Assembly (NCBI GenBank): GCA_002104935.1
Contig: MCGT01000033.1
Coordinates: 62,001 to 126,000, forward strand
From: Hesseltinella vesiculosa
Taxonomy: Eukaryota > Mucoromycota > Mucoromycetes > Mucorales > Cunninghamellaceae
Length of the DNA stretch: 64,000 nt
Reading direction: 5' to 3'
Positions 45,203-57,099 of this stretch are shown here, piece after piece. Made by a program: the position numbers and the translations under genes. The notes beneath the pieces were generated by a model, which was given only the letters and a program-made list of their open reading frames with translations, was not told where the DNA came from and searched no databases. Each line of letters begins with the position of its first letter. Position 1 is the stretch's first letter.

Positions 45203-45848
45203 TCCCCCCCACCCACCCACCCACCTCTTTTTCTTTTTTAAAAAAAAATTCCCCATTGATCATTTGAACAATATAAAAAAGCTGGCTTTATTGTGCAGCT
45301 GGTTTAAGTCTGTGTAGCCTTCCGGAAAATCAGAGAAATCATTACCTTGCATAGTGTTTTGGTCGTGAGCCCGAATAAGCTGGTGTTCCAGTTAGTATTT
45401 ACCACTGCCGTTTCTGTATTCTTTTCCTAGGTCTTGCTCCTGCTCTTTTTTTATTGTCAAGGTTAAGCACCGAGCGGATTCGGTAGGTTGTTTGCTCAAC
45501 AACTTTCACTTTGTTTTCAATGACTCATTATTATTTTTACTATGAATAAAGGTGCCCTTTAACGTATAGCAGTCAGAAACACACTGGTGACTTGTTACTT
45601 TGAGTTGCCAACCAGGGTACTTTTTTTAGTTTTAGTTGTCTTGCTCTCCATTCTGGCAGCACAGCGAAACCAAAAATGAAGGAATGCCTGGACAAGGTAA
45701 CTAAAAAATAAAAAGAAGCCTGGTTGGCAACGCAAGGCAATTCCAAACAACTGAAAGGCAACTGGACTACAGCTTTTTTTTAGTTGCCTTGAATTTGGCC
45801 GAGTAATGCAGCCAATCACATTCCTTTATTTTAGGGCCATGCTCATAT
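44936..45848. other. 3' part of the unknown gene and spacer with a 13 bp inverted repeat
   Basis: Up to 45202 this is the last exon of the unknown gene. The rest is non-coding. GTTGCCAACCAGG (45605-45617) is perfectly inverse-complementary to CCTGGTTGGCAAC (45719-45731), and more (A)GTTGCC / TTAGTTG segments lie around, so the stretch may be a small TIR element. The minisatellite follows directly. Confidence 0.4.
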
Positions 45849-46949
45849 GGTGACAGATCATGGCTCATTTGGTGACAGATCATGGCTCATTTGGTGACAG
45901 ATCATGGCTCATTCGGTGACAGATCATGGCTCATTTGGTGACAGATCATGGCTCATTTGGTGACAGATCATGGCTCATTTGGTGACAGATCATGGCTCAT
46001 TTGGTGACAGATCATGGCTCATTTGGTGACAGATCATGGCTCATTTGGTGACAGATCATGGCTCATTTGGTGACAGATCATGGCTCATTTGGTGACAGAT
46101 CATGGCTCATTTGGTGACAGATCATGGCTCATTTGGTGACAGATCATGGCTCATTTGGTGACAGATCATGGCTCATTCGGTGACAGATCATGGCTCATTT
46201 GGTGACAGATCATGGCTCATTTGGTGACAGATCATGGCTCATTTGGTGACAGATCATGGCTCATTTGGTGACAGATCATGGCTCATTTCGGTGACAGATC
46301 ATGGCTCATTTGGTGACAGATCATGGCTCATTTGGTGACAGATCATGGCTCATTTGGTGACAGATCATGGCTCATTTGGTGACAGATCATGGCTCATTTG
46401 GTGACAGATCATGGCTCATTTGGTGACAGATCATGGCTCATTTGGTGACAGATCATGGCTCATTTGGTGACAGATCATGGCTCATTCGGTGACAGATCAT
46501 GGCTCATTCGGTGACAGATCATGGCTCATTTGGTGACAGATCATGGCTCATTCGGTGACAGATCATGGCTCATTTGGTGACAGATCATGGCTCATTTGGT
46601 GACAGATCATGGCTCATTCGGTGACAGATCATGGCTCATTTGGTGACAGATCATGGCTCATTTGGTGACAGATCATGGCTCATTTGGTGACAGATCATGG
46701 CTCATTTGGTGACAGATCATGGCTCATTTGGTGACAGATCATGGCTCATTTGGTGACAGATCATGGCTCATTTGGTGACAGATCATGGCTCATTTGGTGA
46801 CAGATCATGGCTCATTCGGTGACAGATCATGGCTCATTTGGTGACAGATCATGGCTCATTTGGTGACAGATCATGGCTCATTTGGTGACAGATCATGGCT
46901 CATTCGGTGACAGATCATGGCTCATTTGGTGACAGATCATGGCTCATTT
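45849..46949 (+). repeat. 22 bp tandem repeat array (minisatellite), about 50 copies
   Basis: Unit GGTGACAGATCATGGCTCATTT is repeated head to tail for about 1.1 kb. Copies are almost identical; the commonest variant replaces the last T with C (ATTC before GGTGAC), seen in about ten scattered copies, and one unit near 46285 has an extra C. High uniformity points to recent expansion or homogenisation. Each unit carries one GATC and ATGG. No open frame of interest, as the 22 bp period shifts frame. Confidence 0.97.
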
Positions 46950-47346
46950 GGTGATATACTGACAAATCATCCTAATGAAGTACATGATTTGGCCGAAGAA
47001 AGATGACATCAAAAGAATAGTCGATATTGATTGACATGCTATGAAAGCTGGCATGCGCATCCACTTTGGCTGAGACACACTTACTCTGAGCACATGAGCT
47101 CTTATCTCAGCTGTCATCGTGTGACATGTCAATGATACCTCTTCAAGTGTTCAATTTCTTCCTTTGGCTGCAATGATACCGTACCATACAACACAAAAAA
47201 ACAATTGTTAGATAAAAGATAGAATAACGAAAAAAACCTCGAGGTTGAGACCTTCCTAATTCAGCCTAACCTTGTCGGTTTCCCCCGCTTGTGTTTTTTT
47301 TCTGCATCTTTCCCCACTTTCTCAACAGAAAAATAAAAAAAATAAC
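46950..47346. promoter_or_regulatory. Spacer and promoter of the ornithine cyclodeaminase-like gene
   Basis: AT-rich, unrelated to the repeat. A pyrimidine-rich stretch (about 47255-47330) precedes the start codon. No TATA box stands out. Confidence 0.4.
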
Positions 47347-48486
47347 ATGGGCATCCTCGTCATTTCACAAGCTGATATTGATAAACTCCTACCCCAGGGT
47401 GATGCTTTGGTAGCCAATCAAGTGATCGACATCATGGCCTCGACCTTTGCCACGTACACCAGCGCCCGTGCTACGGGAAACACTCACGATGCCCAGACAC
47501 CATTGCGCATTGGTGTCACCACCAACAACCATCGTGTCTTGTTTATGCCTTCTCGTCTGAACACCACGACCTCGATCAAGATTGTCAGTGTTCCTTTGGG
47601 TGATAGTAAAGCTGGATTGCCTGGCAGCATCTTGGTTTTGAATGAAGCAACCGGTGCTGTGGAAGCCATTATGAACGCCTCTGGTCTGACGGGTGTCCGC
47701 ACAGCTGCCGGTAAGCTTTGAGCTTGACCGTCTATCTTGGCCACTCACCTTTTTTTTTTCTGGTGGTAGGCAGCGGCGTGGCCACTCGGTTTTATGCCAA
47801 CCCTGACGCTAAGCGTTTGCTAGGTAGGGCTTCTTGCCATATTCTTCCTACGGATCTAACGTTCCCTTTCTTTTTTTTCTATTACACTAGTGGTCGGTGC
47901 AGGTGCCCAAGGTAAGTGGCATGTGGACATGATGATGGCGGCCCGTCCAACGATCAAGCATGTCACAATTTGGAACCGTGGTCAAGAACGACGGGATGCG
48001 CTTGTTGCCTCCATCCGCAACGCCTACCCAGATTTGGAAACAGTTGAAGGTGTGGTAGACGAAACCGACCTTGCTGGAGCAACTCAACAAGCTGATATCA
48101 TCTGCACCTGTACCAATGCCACGTCGCCCATCTTGAAGGGCCAGTGGTTGAAACCTGGCACGCATATCAACTGCGTTGGCTCCTACCGCTTGGATATGCA
48201 CGAGGTAGACGAAGACACAGTCAAGCGCGCCACCACCATCGTCGTCGACTCGATTGAATCGTGCGAGCATGAAGCCGGTGAGCTTGTCAAGTCGTCCTCA
48301 GCTGATCAATGGACAGAGCTAGGTGCCATCCTCGCTGACCATCAAGGCAATAACCGCTTACACTACGACCCTGAGGCCATCTCCCTCTTCAAGAGCGTAG
48401 GCATCAGTCTACAAGACAGCGCTATCGCCGGCTGGGTGTCTGACCAAGCCAAAGAAAAGGACCTTGGCACGACTGCTCCCTTTTAG
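47347..48486 (+). CDS. Ornithine cyclodeaminase / mu-crystallin family reductase
   Basis: Three exons, join(47347..47710,47770..47823,47891..48486), 337 residues. The Rossmann motif VVGAGAQGKWH is restored across the 2/3 junction and is followed by HVTIWNRGQER and ADIICTCTNATSPIL. Upstream LGDSKAGLPGSILVLNEATGAVEAIMNASGLTGVRTAA is the family substrate loop (here KIVSVPLGDS). Downstream GTHINCVGSYRLDMHEVD and VVDS-ESCEHEAGEL match. Members use NAD(P) for ornithine cyclodeamination or ketimine reduction; which substrate applies here cannot be read from sequence. No targeting signal, so cytosolic. A clean three-exon gene flanking the repeat-rich region. Confidence 0.93.
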
Positions 48487-49171
48487 ACTCACTCACGCCA
48501 CAAAAAACACATGTTTTATAAATTATCTATTTTTTTATTGTTTGTGATGACCTTGGGGAAACAGCTTCAGCCTAAAATGGAAAAAAGAGATGTGAGCCTG
48601 ACGGTTTCCATGACAACCAAATATCAACGTCGCCACTCTTGTTCTTTTTTGCAATCTCGTATCAGTTAAATAAAAAGGTTATGCATCACGATTATAATTG
48701 AAGAAGTCAGTGCTTGACTCTAATTTCTAATTTTTCATCACCAAACGAGATCCGTCACGACAGCAAATAAAACAATAGCTGGCACTCTTCAGCCAGATAT
48801 ATCAACAACGATTCTTACCATTTTTTCTATACACTCAGGCTATGTCATCAAACTGAGCTTGATGTCAAGACAACAAACAAGATGAATAAGGAAGAAAAAA
48901 AGAACAGGGTGAGCGGAGGCATGCGCTTTTTATGACCCGAAAAAAAAAATTTTTCTTCGTTGTGACCACTTGATCGCCCCATATTCAGCAAGATTTTGAC
49001 ATCCAACTGTCAAAAAAAAGCCTAGACATGTCGTCAAGTTAAAAACAGGTTTATTTATCATTATCAAAAGGTAGTAAACAAAAAGAATAAGGGGACAGAG
49101 GAGGCAAAAGTAGTGAAGTGGAGAGGGAATAACTATAGACAGAGGCAAAAGGAGAAAAACAAAAAAGAAAA
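48487..49171. other. Convergent 3' spacer
   Basis: 685 bp between two convergent genes, with AT-rich sequence and a (A)9 run at 48940. No recognised feature. Confidence 0.5.
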
Positions 49172-50571
49172 CTAGTCTGAGGAGCTTGGGGTGCGTCGGA
49201 AAGGCGCTCGCAGAACGTCAAAGAAACCACGAAGATTCAACCCCCAGGCATTCTCAGGTTTGGCGAGTTCTTGGTCAAGCTCCTTGGCGGGCATATCGGT
49301 GGTATCCATAGCAGAGTCGTTGTCATCACTTTGAACGTTTTCCTTGTCGTCATCCTTATCATCCTGTTCGTTTGTGTTTTCATCGTCAGACTTCTTGCCT
49401 TCCTTCGTGATTTCTTCCTTTGATTCGGCGGCGTTGGACTTCTTGCTGTCCTTACTGGTTTCTTCCTTTGATTCGGCGCCGTCGGTTTTCTTCTTAATGT
49501 CCAATGTCTCGATTTCGCTCTGCTCCTTGGCAACCTTGGTTTTCAATGGGTTGTTCAAGGTCACTCGGTGGCTGTTTGTCCTATGACACAAAAAAAAAAA
49601 AAAGTTGGATTCACCCACTGTACTTTAGACTTGTATTTGAGTGCCTTACTTTTTAGAGAACTTGGCAGCTTGTTCTTGAGCAAGACGGCATTCTGGAGAA
49701 CGGCTGGAAACCGTGCGCTGGATAAAAATAAAAGAGGTGAGGTCTAGGTCCATGAAAAAATCACCAAGCCTCTATGCTCCTCCCCCCCCCCCAAAAAAAA
49801 AAGAACTTTACAATGGTAATTTTGCCGGGGCGCTCGTTGACCAACTGGACCAGTTTCTTACAATCGTCCTGATACCGTTCGTATAAATCGTTGTTTTCAG
49901 GTTCGTTTACAACTAACACAAAAGAGAGCAAAAACAAATAAAGTTATGAATTCATGCATGGCCCCCAATCAAGTAATATTTGCTGTTACCAGACTGCAAT
50001 TCACGACACCCACTAAAAATGGCCAGCGATTTGTTTTCGTCTTGAATTTCAATAGCACGGATAGCAGCCTAAGGTGAAGACATTTGTTAGGGCAACGTAT
50101 GATTATTCTGCTGGCTCATGTACCAAAAGATACACATAGTCCAAAGTGTCGGTGGCAGTCATATCACAAGTATCAATCCAGTTTCTTTCGTCTGAAGCAT
50201 CACCAAAGTTGGCACTCATCACACCATAGGGCTTGGCTTCTTCTGTGTCCTTGACGATAGCTGATAACCATACACCCACCTATCCAGAATAAAGAAAAAG
50301 CGGGTTGAGTTTCGCGGGAGTTGTAGCATGCTGTACCTTACCTTATCCTTGGTTAGCTTTTCCTTAGCCTTTCCTTCTATGAAAATGAGAGTAAAAAGGT
50401 AAGATGCCCGTTTATGATTGAGATGAATTTGTTTGTGCCTTTGGGTTTCTTGGTGGGAACGTCTTGGACGTCATCTTGATCAGTGGCACGTTTTCTCTTT
50501 GTAAGCTCGACAGTAATAAATGTGGGTCGTGATTGAGATAAGTCACCGTTCAAAGATTGGATGCTGGACAT
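49172..50571 (-). CDS. RNase H-fold-like protein without catalytic acids; acidic tail
   Basis: Seven exons, complement(join(49172..49580,49650..49717,49812..49912,49990..50068,50124..50279,50342..50376,50439..50571)), 326 residues. The middle (about residues 55-170) has the strand-helix order of an RNase H domain: VGVWLSAIVKD, then TDTLDYVYLLAAIRAIEIQ in place of NxRAELxAxIxAL, then LAIFSGCRELQSVVN in place of xxIYTDSxYVxN. The Glu and Asp of those motifs are replaced (Val/Tyr and Gly), so it should be inactive if the fold is right. The N-terminus has KRKR and KKPK basic runs; the tail (about 200-310) is Lys/Asp/Glu/Ser-rich. Intron 1 lacks a GT donor; a GC-AG intron (50377-50438) restores the frame. 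The role is unknown, perhaps nuclear. Confidence 0.7.
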
Positions 50572-51019
50572 GATGATGAAGTGTCAATTAGCAAACTGGT
50601 AAGATGGAAATAAAAGGGGAAAAGGGGGAGCAAAAAAAAAATTGGGGAAAGAAAAAAGTGACACGGTCGGCATTTCAAATAACGGGAGGCATTTTGAGTT
50701 CTGTGCTTCATTGAACCAATCAGGTCACACCACCCATCCCGCCGTTCACCCAGCGTTTCGCAGTTTGCCCTGCCCTTCTGCTCACCGTTACACAGTTGGG
50801 TTTTTATTCAAGAGCTCCATCTATTCACTTGCAAAAAAGGCCATGTCATTTCGTGTCTTTTCAAGTTTTCCTTTACTTAGTCATAAAAGTTGCTGGGAAG
50901 ACCACTTCCAGAAAACTGTGTATATGCTGCCGTTGGAGACAATAGGCGAGGTCTTTTATTACAGAATATGACTCTGAAAGTCCTCGTTTGCCTGCACATA
51001 CTGTAATTGCCCGTCAGTC
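50572..51019. promoter_or_regulatory. Upstream region of the RNase H-like gene
   Basis: Contains the 5' flank of the minus-strand gene and an A9 run at 50632. Short frames have no domain. The dispersed repeat begins at about 51020. Confidence 0.4.
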
Positions 51020-51330
51020 ACTGCCAGCCAGGAATCGAAGAGGCTTTTTCGGAGATTGAATATGGGCATTCAAATTCTTTTTCATTTTTGAAAAAAATAA
51101 AGCAAATGCACATTGCACATTTGAGTGATTGGATCGATGCGAAATTCTGTAAGGGACCGCAAATGGACGAATGAAGATGGTACTGAAAAAATCAGGCCGA
51201 TTGGCGAAGATTGTCCAGCCAACTTTTGATCCGTTTCGCTTTGACACCTCGGATTCCTCAGCTTAAAAAAATGAAAAATCGGCCATTTTTGTCAGGGGAA
51301 CCCCAGGCGACCCAATCAAAAAATCACAGT
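51020..51330 (+). repeat. Dispersed repeat, copy 2 (partner at 17950-18290)
   Basis: See the copy at 17950 for shared blocks. Here ACTGAAAAAATCAGGC is at about 51181 and TTTGACACCTCGG at about 51240. The two copies are 33 kb apart in the same orientation, so this is a dispersed family. Confidence 0.65.
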
Positions 51331-52071
51331 GCAAAATTGGTCCAAGCTAATTCGTCCCGAATTTTGCACACGAGTTCAAAATGATGAGAATTGGCTATGG
51401 AGGCAGGCAGACACGCAGTAAAATTGATTTCGCACGAACTTGATGATTGCAGTGCAGTAGAAGCTCGTTTGATCAGTTCAGGTGCCAAAGATATTTAGCA
51501 GTACAGCACTTTGCCTGGATGTGGTTAGATTTATTCACAGTTCAAAAAAAAAAATTACCTTCTGGGGTATCAAAGCCTGTAATTATGCCGACCGACTTGG
51601 AGGTCCATCAATCAAAACGGAGGCTTTTTCTTACTTGGCAGATTTCTGAGCTGACTGGAGGACACCCCACAGCATCCATGGCACGATAGATCTAGTACTG
51701 CTTCCGCTACTGTGTTGGACCGATGCTGGGCCTATTTTACACGTGTGTATGGCGAGAATGTGGGCAAAGTTGACTTTTTCAAACGACGCCATCCATTTGG
51801 TCATCGCGACATCAAAAAAAAAAAAAACCGTCAGGCTGTCATCCCTTGTGCGACACCCCGTTCTCAATCCCAGCCATTGTTTTTCCAAAAGGCGTCAATG
51901 GAAAAGGTGGCAAGTGTGCCGGCTTTGTCAGCGACCTGTGATTGGCTGCCCAAATGTGGTATAAGGGAAGGACGCACGTCTTGAAACTCTCACACTTTTT
52001 TTTTATTATCTCTTTGTTTAACTATCCTCCCTGCTCTCCCCCCCATCCCCTGCATTAAGACAAACAGAACC
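51331..52071. promoter_or_regulatory. Spacer and promoter of CCP1
   Basis: Mostly non-coding. GTGATTGGCTGCC (about 51938-51950) holds an inverse CCAAT box 120 bp before the peroxidase start; a T9 run and a CT-rich leader follow, then ACCATGG at the start codon. Confidence 0.4.
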
Positions 52072-53438
52072 ATGGCTTTCCGTTTCACTACTTCTCGCCT
52101 CACTCCTCGTCTGGCTACTCGCGCTGGTTTGACCACAGCCGTCGGTTTGTCGGTTTATCGCGCTCCCGCATTGCGAACCATGTCGACCCAAACTGGCGCC
52201 AAAAAGAGTGGCTCCAACACTGCTTTGTTCCTTGGTACGCCATTAATCTGCCATACATGGGAAAAGACTGACTCTCGCTTTCTTGTTTTTCTATAAAAAA
52301 ATAATAACAATGTAGGTTTGGCTGCCTTGGGTGGTGCTGCTGGTTACTATTACCATAACTCTACTCACTCTTTGGCTCCTCAAAAGACCGAAAGCAAACC
52401 TGTAGATTATGAACAAGTCTACAAGGACATTGCCGATATCTTGGAAGATAACGAGTAGGCGTCACGTTTTATTTGTCTTCAAACAAAACCAAATTGACCT
52501 TTCTATTTTTTTACCCTCAGCTACGACGACGGCTCCTTTGGTCCTGTTTTGGTCCGACTTGCTTGGCACGCCTCTGGCACCTATGACAAGGACTCCAAGA
52601 CTGGTGGCTCCAACGCTGCCTCTATGCGTAAGTAATGAAAAGAACCCCAAACGAGCGCTCATGATGGACATCCTATATTAGGTTTTGCTCCCGAAAGCGA
52701 ACACGGCGCCAATGCCGGTTTGAAGGTTGCCCGGGATTTGCTGGAACCCATCAAGGCTAAGTACCCTGGTATCAGCTATGGTGATTTGTGGACGCTGGCT
52801 GGTGTGGTGGCTATCCAAGAATTGGGCGGCCCCACCATTGCCTGGCGCCCTGGTCGTACGGACGGCGTGAGTGCTCAAAGCTGCACTCCTGATGGCCGTC
52901 TGCCTGACGCTGGCAAAAAAGAAGACCATATCCGCGACATCTTCTACCGCATGGGCTTCAATGATCAAGAAATCGTGGCTCTGACCGGCGCCCATGCCTT
53001 GGGCCGTTGTCACACCGACCGCTCTGGCTTTGACGGCCCTTGGAGCGAGCAACCCACTATCTTCTCCAATGAATACTTCAAGGTCATCGCTGGTCGCAAA
53101 TGGGTCAAGAAGGATTTGCCCAACGGTGGCTGGCAATGGGTTGACAAGGTAGGCTTCCAAAGGATGATGATAAAAAAAAATAGCTGCAAAGAATGGCAAC
53201 AAGCATCTGACTCGCTTTTTTCTCCTCGTCAAAGAATTCCGACACCACTATCATGATGTTGCCTGCTGAAATCTCGATGTACAATGACAAGGCTTTTCGC
53301 CCCTACTTTGACTTGTATGCCAAGGACAATGACCGCTTCTTTGAAGACTTCTCCAAGGCCTTTGGCACCTTAATGGAACTGGGTGTGCCCTTCAAGGGTG
53401 ATGAAAAGGTGTACCGCTTCAAGACGACCAATGCCTAA
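52072..53438 (+). CDS. CCP1: Mitochondrial cytochrome c peroxidase
   Basis: Five exons, join(52072..52234,52316..52454,52521..52627,52682..53148,53235..53438), 359 residues. The N-terminus is Arg/Ser/Thr-rich without acids (about 1-50), a mitochondrial presequence, followed by a hydrophobic Gly/Ala segment ([16 protein letters not shown]) like the bipartite import signal of yeast Ccp1. Class I peroxidase motifs: distal [13 protein letters not shown] with Arg113, Trp116 and His117; proximal [14 protein letters not shown] with His241. [15 protein letters not shown] supplies the Trp near the proximal heme side. It reduces H2O2 using cytochrome c in the intermembrane space. A poly(A) signal AATAAA lies at 53471. 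It converges with the PROPPIN gene, 124 bp away. Confidence 0.95.
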
Positions 53439-53562
53439 ACAAAAACGTGCTCCCCCTTTGTATTACGACCAATAAAAGTCTCGTGTAAGAATCAGCTTGG
53501 GCTAAAGGCTTGACTTTATTAAGGAGGGTATCGTGCAGCGGGAAAAAAAAATAGGGACATGG

Positions 53563-55119
53563 CTACAATGTATCAAATTTGTAAAATCGTTCGTAGGAGT
53601 CTCTTGAACATTCACCACCTTTTCGAGGATCAAACTGAAATTTGTAGCAGCTTCCATCGGCACAGATGGCTATGTAAAATATAAAAAAAGGAGGTCGCGT
53701 AAGCCAGTTTTTTGTTTTTTCTCCTTGTCTTTTTTCTTTGTCTTACCAAGGATGGTGCTTTTTTGATCAAAGGCCACGAGGCATTGTGACTCAGATAAGA
53801 TCTTGGCATGTGCAAAGCTCCACTCGCTACTAAAGTATTTGGGTAGCAGGTCCTTCATAAAGCTCAGGCTGCTGCCACGGTTACCGCTGAGAGTGAGACC
53901 AAATTTGGAGGGGGACATGGTTGGGTACACCACAACCTCGCCATACGAGGGGCCACGGGGCTTTCGATCTGCCATGGTCACCACCGACGGATCAAGGTTG
54001 AAGATATGGATAGTGCCTTTGTCAGACGATACCACCAGTCGAGTTGAATCTTGGTTAAAGGCAATGGCAAAAATCTCGGCCCGATCCATGCCTCTTCGCA
54101 GCTCGTTGAGTAGGGTGCCGGTGGTGGCATTGAAGACTCGGATCAACGTGCCTTTGTCGCTGGCTGTGGCACATTTTGTCCCATTGGCATTGAGTGCCAT
54201 GCAGCTCAGCTTTCCTGAATGAGCAGCAATAATGTTGATATTGGCTGTGGCAGCACCCATGGCACTATTGCTGCTGCGTCGACTGCTGCTATGGCTGCTA
54301 TGATCGCCTGCGGTTGCTGTCGTGGTGGAGCTTGGGAAGGTCGTGCCTTGCTCGTCGCTTAGTGATGACCAAAAATACCCAAGGCTGTCCAAATCGATCA
54401 ACTGCACATGACCTCTCTGTCGTCCTGGAATTGCAAGCATGGCTCGATCTGGTGATGAGGAGACCGCCGAAAGGCCTAATTAAAAAAAAAATGGGAGTCA
54501 GTACTTTGACCAGCACAAGCTTTTTTTTTTCTTTCATTACCTTTGTCATTGTCAGCCGTTTCCAAGGTATGTAATAAATGAGGGTGTAAACTAAAATGAT
54601 AGACAAACACCTTGTTCGATAACACCACGACCATCCTAATAAAAAAAAGAGCATTTGGCGATTGTTAGCCAGCCTTTCGAGGTTATCTTTTTCTTTCAAG
54701 TGGTTTTTACCGTTCCCTCCGTAACTTGACATTCTTGACATCGCTTTTGTATTCAAGTTCCAGAACTTCTTTGCCTTTAATACTGTCGTAAATGATCACT
54801 TTGTTGGGTGAATAGCGTGGATTGCGACCACCGCCGACCAGAGCCAGATAGTTGGTTCGATAGAGCATTTCCACCATGGCAATTCCTCCTTCGTCGGATT
54901 CTAACAGAAACCACGTTAATGTTACTTTTTATTTTCCTCCTTCTCATGGACCACGAGAAATAAATTACCGTAACGAGCTTGCTCAATAAGCGGCTCGCTG
55001 TTGTAAACTCGAAAACCATTATCTAGGCCGATAGCAAAGCATCCATAGTCTTGATTGAACCCAGCATAAAGCAATCCTGGGGCATCATTATAATGAGATC
55101 GCACTCGAGTCAAGTTCAT
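53563..55119 (-). CDS. PROPPIN WD40 protein (Atg18/Hsv2, WIPI3/4-like)
   Basis: Five exons, complement(join(53563..53669,53747..54475,54541..54635,54711..54900,54969..55119)), 423 residues. [43 protein letters not shown], and [17 protein letters not shown] are PROPPIN blades. The phosphoinositide-binding motif (L/F)RRG is present as [17 protein letters not shown]. PROPPINs bind PI3P and PI(3,5)P2 and act in autophagy and vacuole membrane control. LRRG rather than FRRG, and the shape of blades 2-3, point to the Hsv2/WIPI4 (WDR45) side of the family. A Ser/Thr-rich loop ([21 protein letters not shown], about residues 200-225) is inserted. Confidence 0.9.
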
Positions 55120-55304
55120 ATAGGGAAGGGAAATACTAACAAAATGAAAGATGGAGAGGGAGAGGCAAGCGAAAAAAGAAGGTGAGAAAAAAAAAGTAGG
55201 CATTTTTTTTTTTTGGAAATTGGCAAATGACGCCCTACTCTTGTATTTTTAAAAATGCGACGATGACCGTGCATGAAGAAAGGGGTTGACGATGCTGGTT
55301 TGTT

Positions 55305-56668
55305 TTATTGAATTTGATTTTCGTTTAAAAACTCTTGAATGTATGAATTGACTTGATCAGGAGCTGCCACAGGTGCCATATGAGCCATGTCTGGGATCAC
55401 AAGTATGGGAGCCAGGTGGGTGTGGGTCTTGGCAAGCATGCTGCGAATCGCTTGCGCGTCTTCGGGGGGTGTTGCGTCGTCCTATAAGAGTGGAGAGGAT
55501 ATGTGTAAAAAAAAAACAATGGCGGGTCATGTCGTTGACTCACGTCTGCTCCGGCAATAAAGCCAATGGGGAAGTTAGGCACTTTGTCGTAATCATCGGG
55601 AGATGGGAAGTTGAGTCCAACCACAGTGCGCTTGTAAACGCTCGAACGACTCATCACATTCCATCGTAACTGTCTACAAATGCCAAAAAGAACCTGAGCT
55701 TCCTTTTTGATAGCTGCATTGCCGCGCTTGGACAATCAGACTTACCTGCGCCGCATCTCGGGGTCAGCAATATTGCCCAGTAAGCGATCGACGCTCTTGG
55801 AGTGGATACCGCCTTTACGATCTTTGACACGAGCGTCATCCAATACCAAATCAGGAATCCATGGTAGGACGCGGCGTCCTTTGAATTGACCAGGCTGAAG
55901 CTTTTCCTTGGGAGAGATCAAGATTAGGGCATCCAAGTTGACCGAGGGGTGAAGCGTGGTGAATGTAGCGATGCTGCAGCCATACGAGTGACCAACCAAG
56001 ACCACCTTGGACTGAGAGGCAGGGCGATATTGTTTAATGACTTGTGCAACATCGTCCACTAACGAGCTTGCCCTGTATTCTTTCCATCTATGGAACACAC
56101 ACCAACACGTCACCAAAAAAAAAAAAAAGTGCGTCAGCCATTTTCATACGTAATGCCGAGGGAGGGCAGGACGGGACGCTTACGAGGATAGCACTTCGCT
56201 GCGGCCATTACCAAGCATATCCATAGCCAAGACATGATAGTGCTGGCCAAAGTATTTCAATTGTGATTCCCATTGGGATGCCTAAAAAAATAGTAAAGAG
56301 TCATGACTTGAGCCATTGTCGGCTGCTGCTCTTTACCTGACCGCCGAGACCGTGGACAAAGACAAGAAGAGGGGCATGTTTGTTGGCATGAGGTTGATAA
56401 ATAATACAAAGTTCATGGTTATTGATTGTAATATACTCGGTGTTGTCCTTGATATAATCGGATTCCTCTTTATTTCAAGGGGTAAGTATCTTTTGTCAAA
56501 ACTTTGTTTTTTTTTACCTTGTTCCAAGAGCTCTTTTTCTAATTGAGCTTGGGGATCGCGCTTGGCCATAAACTGGCGTCTGCTGGGACAAATATAATAA
56601 GCCACAGCAAAGACTGTCGACAATGACACCACCAGCAATGTATTATGGATAGTTTTCGTCAGGGACAT
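55305..56668 (-). CDS. Membrane-anchored alpha/beta hydrolase
   Basis: Six exons, complement(join(55305..55481,55544..55673,55746..56087,56184..56281,56337..56467,56518..56668)), 342 residues. One N-terminal membrane segment (about residues 8-30, LLVVSLSTVFAVAYYI). Hydrolase motifs: LLVFVHGLGGQ (oxyanion loop), LAMDMLGNGRSEVLS, the nucleophile elbow VLVGHSYGCSIATF with Ser in GHSYG, IGFIAGADDDATPPEDA carrying the acid, and DMAHMAPVAAPDQV carrying the His. That is a complete catalytic triad pattern of an ABHD-type esterase or lipase. The substrate is unknown. Confidence 0.88.
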
Positions 56669-57099
56669 TGAAAAAATAAGGAGGAAAAAAAAAAGGAGTG
56701 GAGAAAATGCCGTAAAAATGCGCACATGCGCTACAAAAGAAAAAAAAAATGAAGCAACCGGAAAAGGAAATCTTCATCACCCTGTGAGCAGTATTGCCTG
56801 GAATTGTATTACAGAAAGGAGAAAACGACGACTGCCTCGAGAAAAAGAAATAGGAGCACATCCTGTTACTGTCTGGTCGCCCCACTATGATTTGTTTCTT
56901 GCCAAAGTAATATGACATGTTGCAACGTTATTATTTTGGTAGGCAACAGCTTCGAACCCACCTATCATCAAAAAAAAAGGGGGAGGACCCCCAGGCTTCA
57001 ATTTACCTGCGTATCTATTTTTCTTGATCTCAGCTTTCTAACAGACCAAACGCTTTTCTTTTCCACTTTTTTATTTTATTTAATTTTATTCACTGCATC
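56669..57099. promoter_or_regulatory. Divergent promoter region
   Basis: 430 bp between the hydrolase (minus) and the coiled-coil gene (plus). Contains several A9-A10 runs and a T-rich leader (about 57045-57090). No TATA box recognised. Confidence 0.4.

Noticed and set aside
45849..46949. CRISPR array
   Set aside because: The 22 bp units are contiguous, with no unique spacers, and the genome is eukaryotic.
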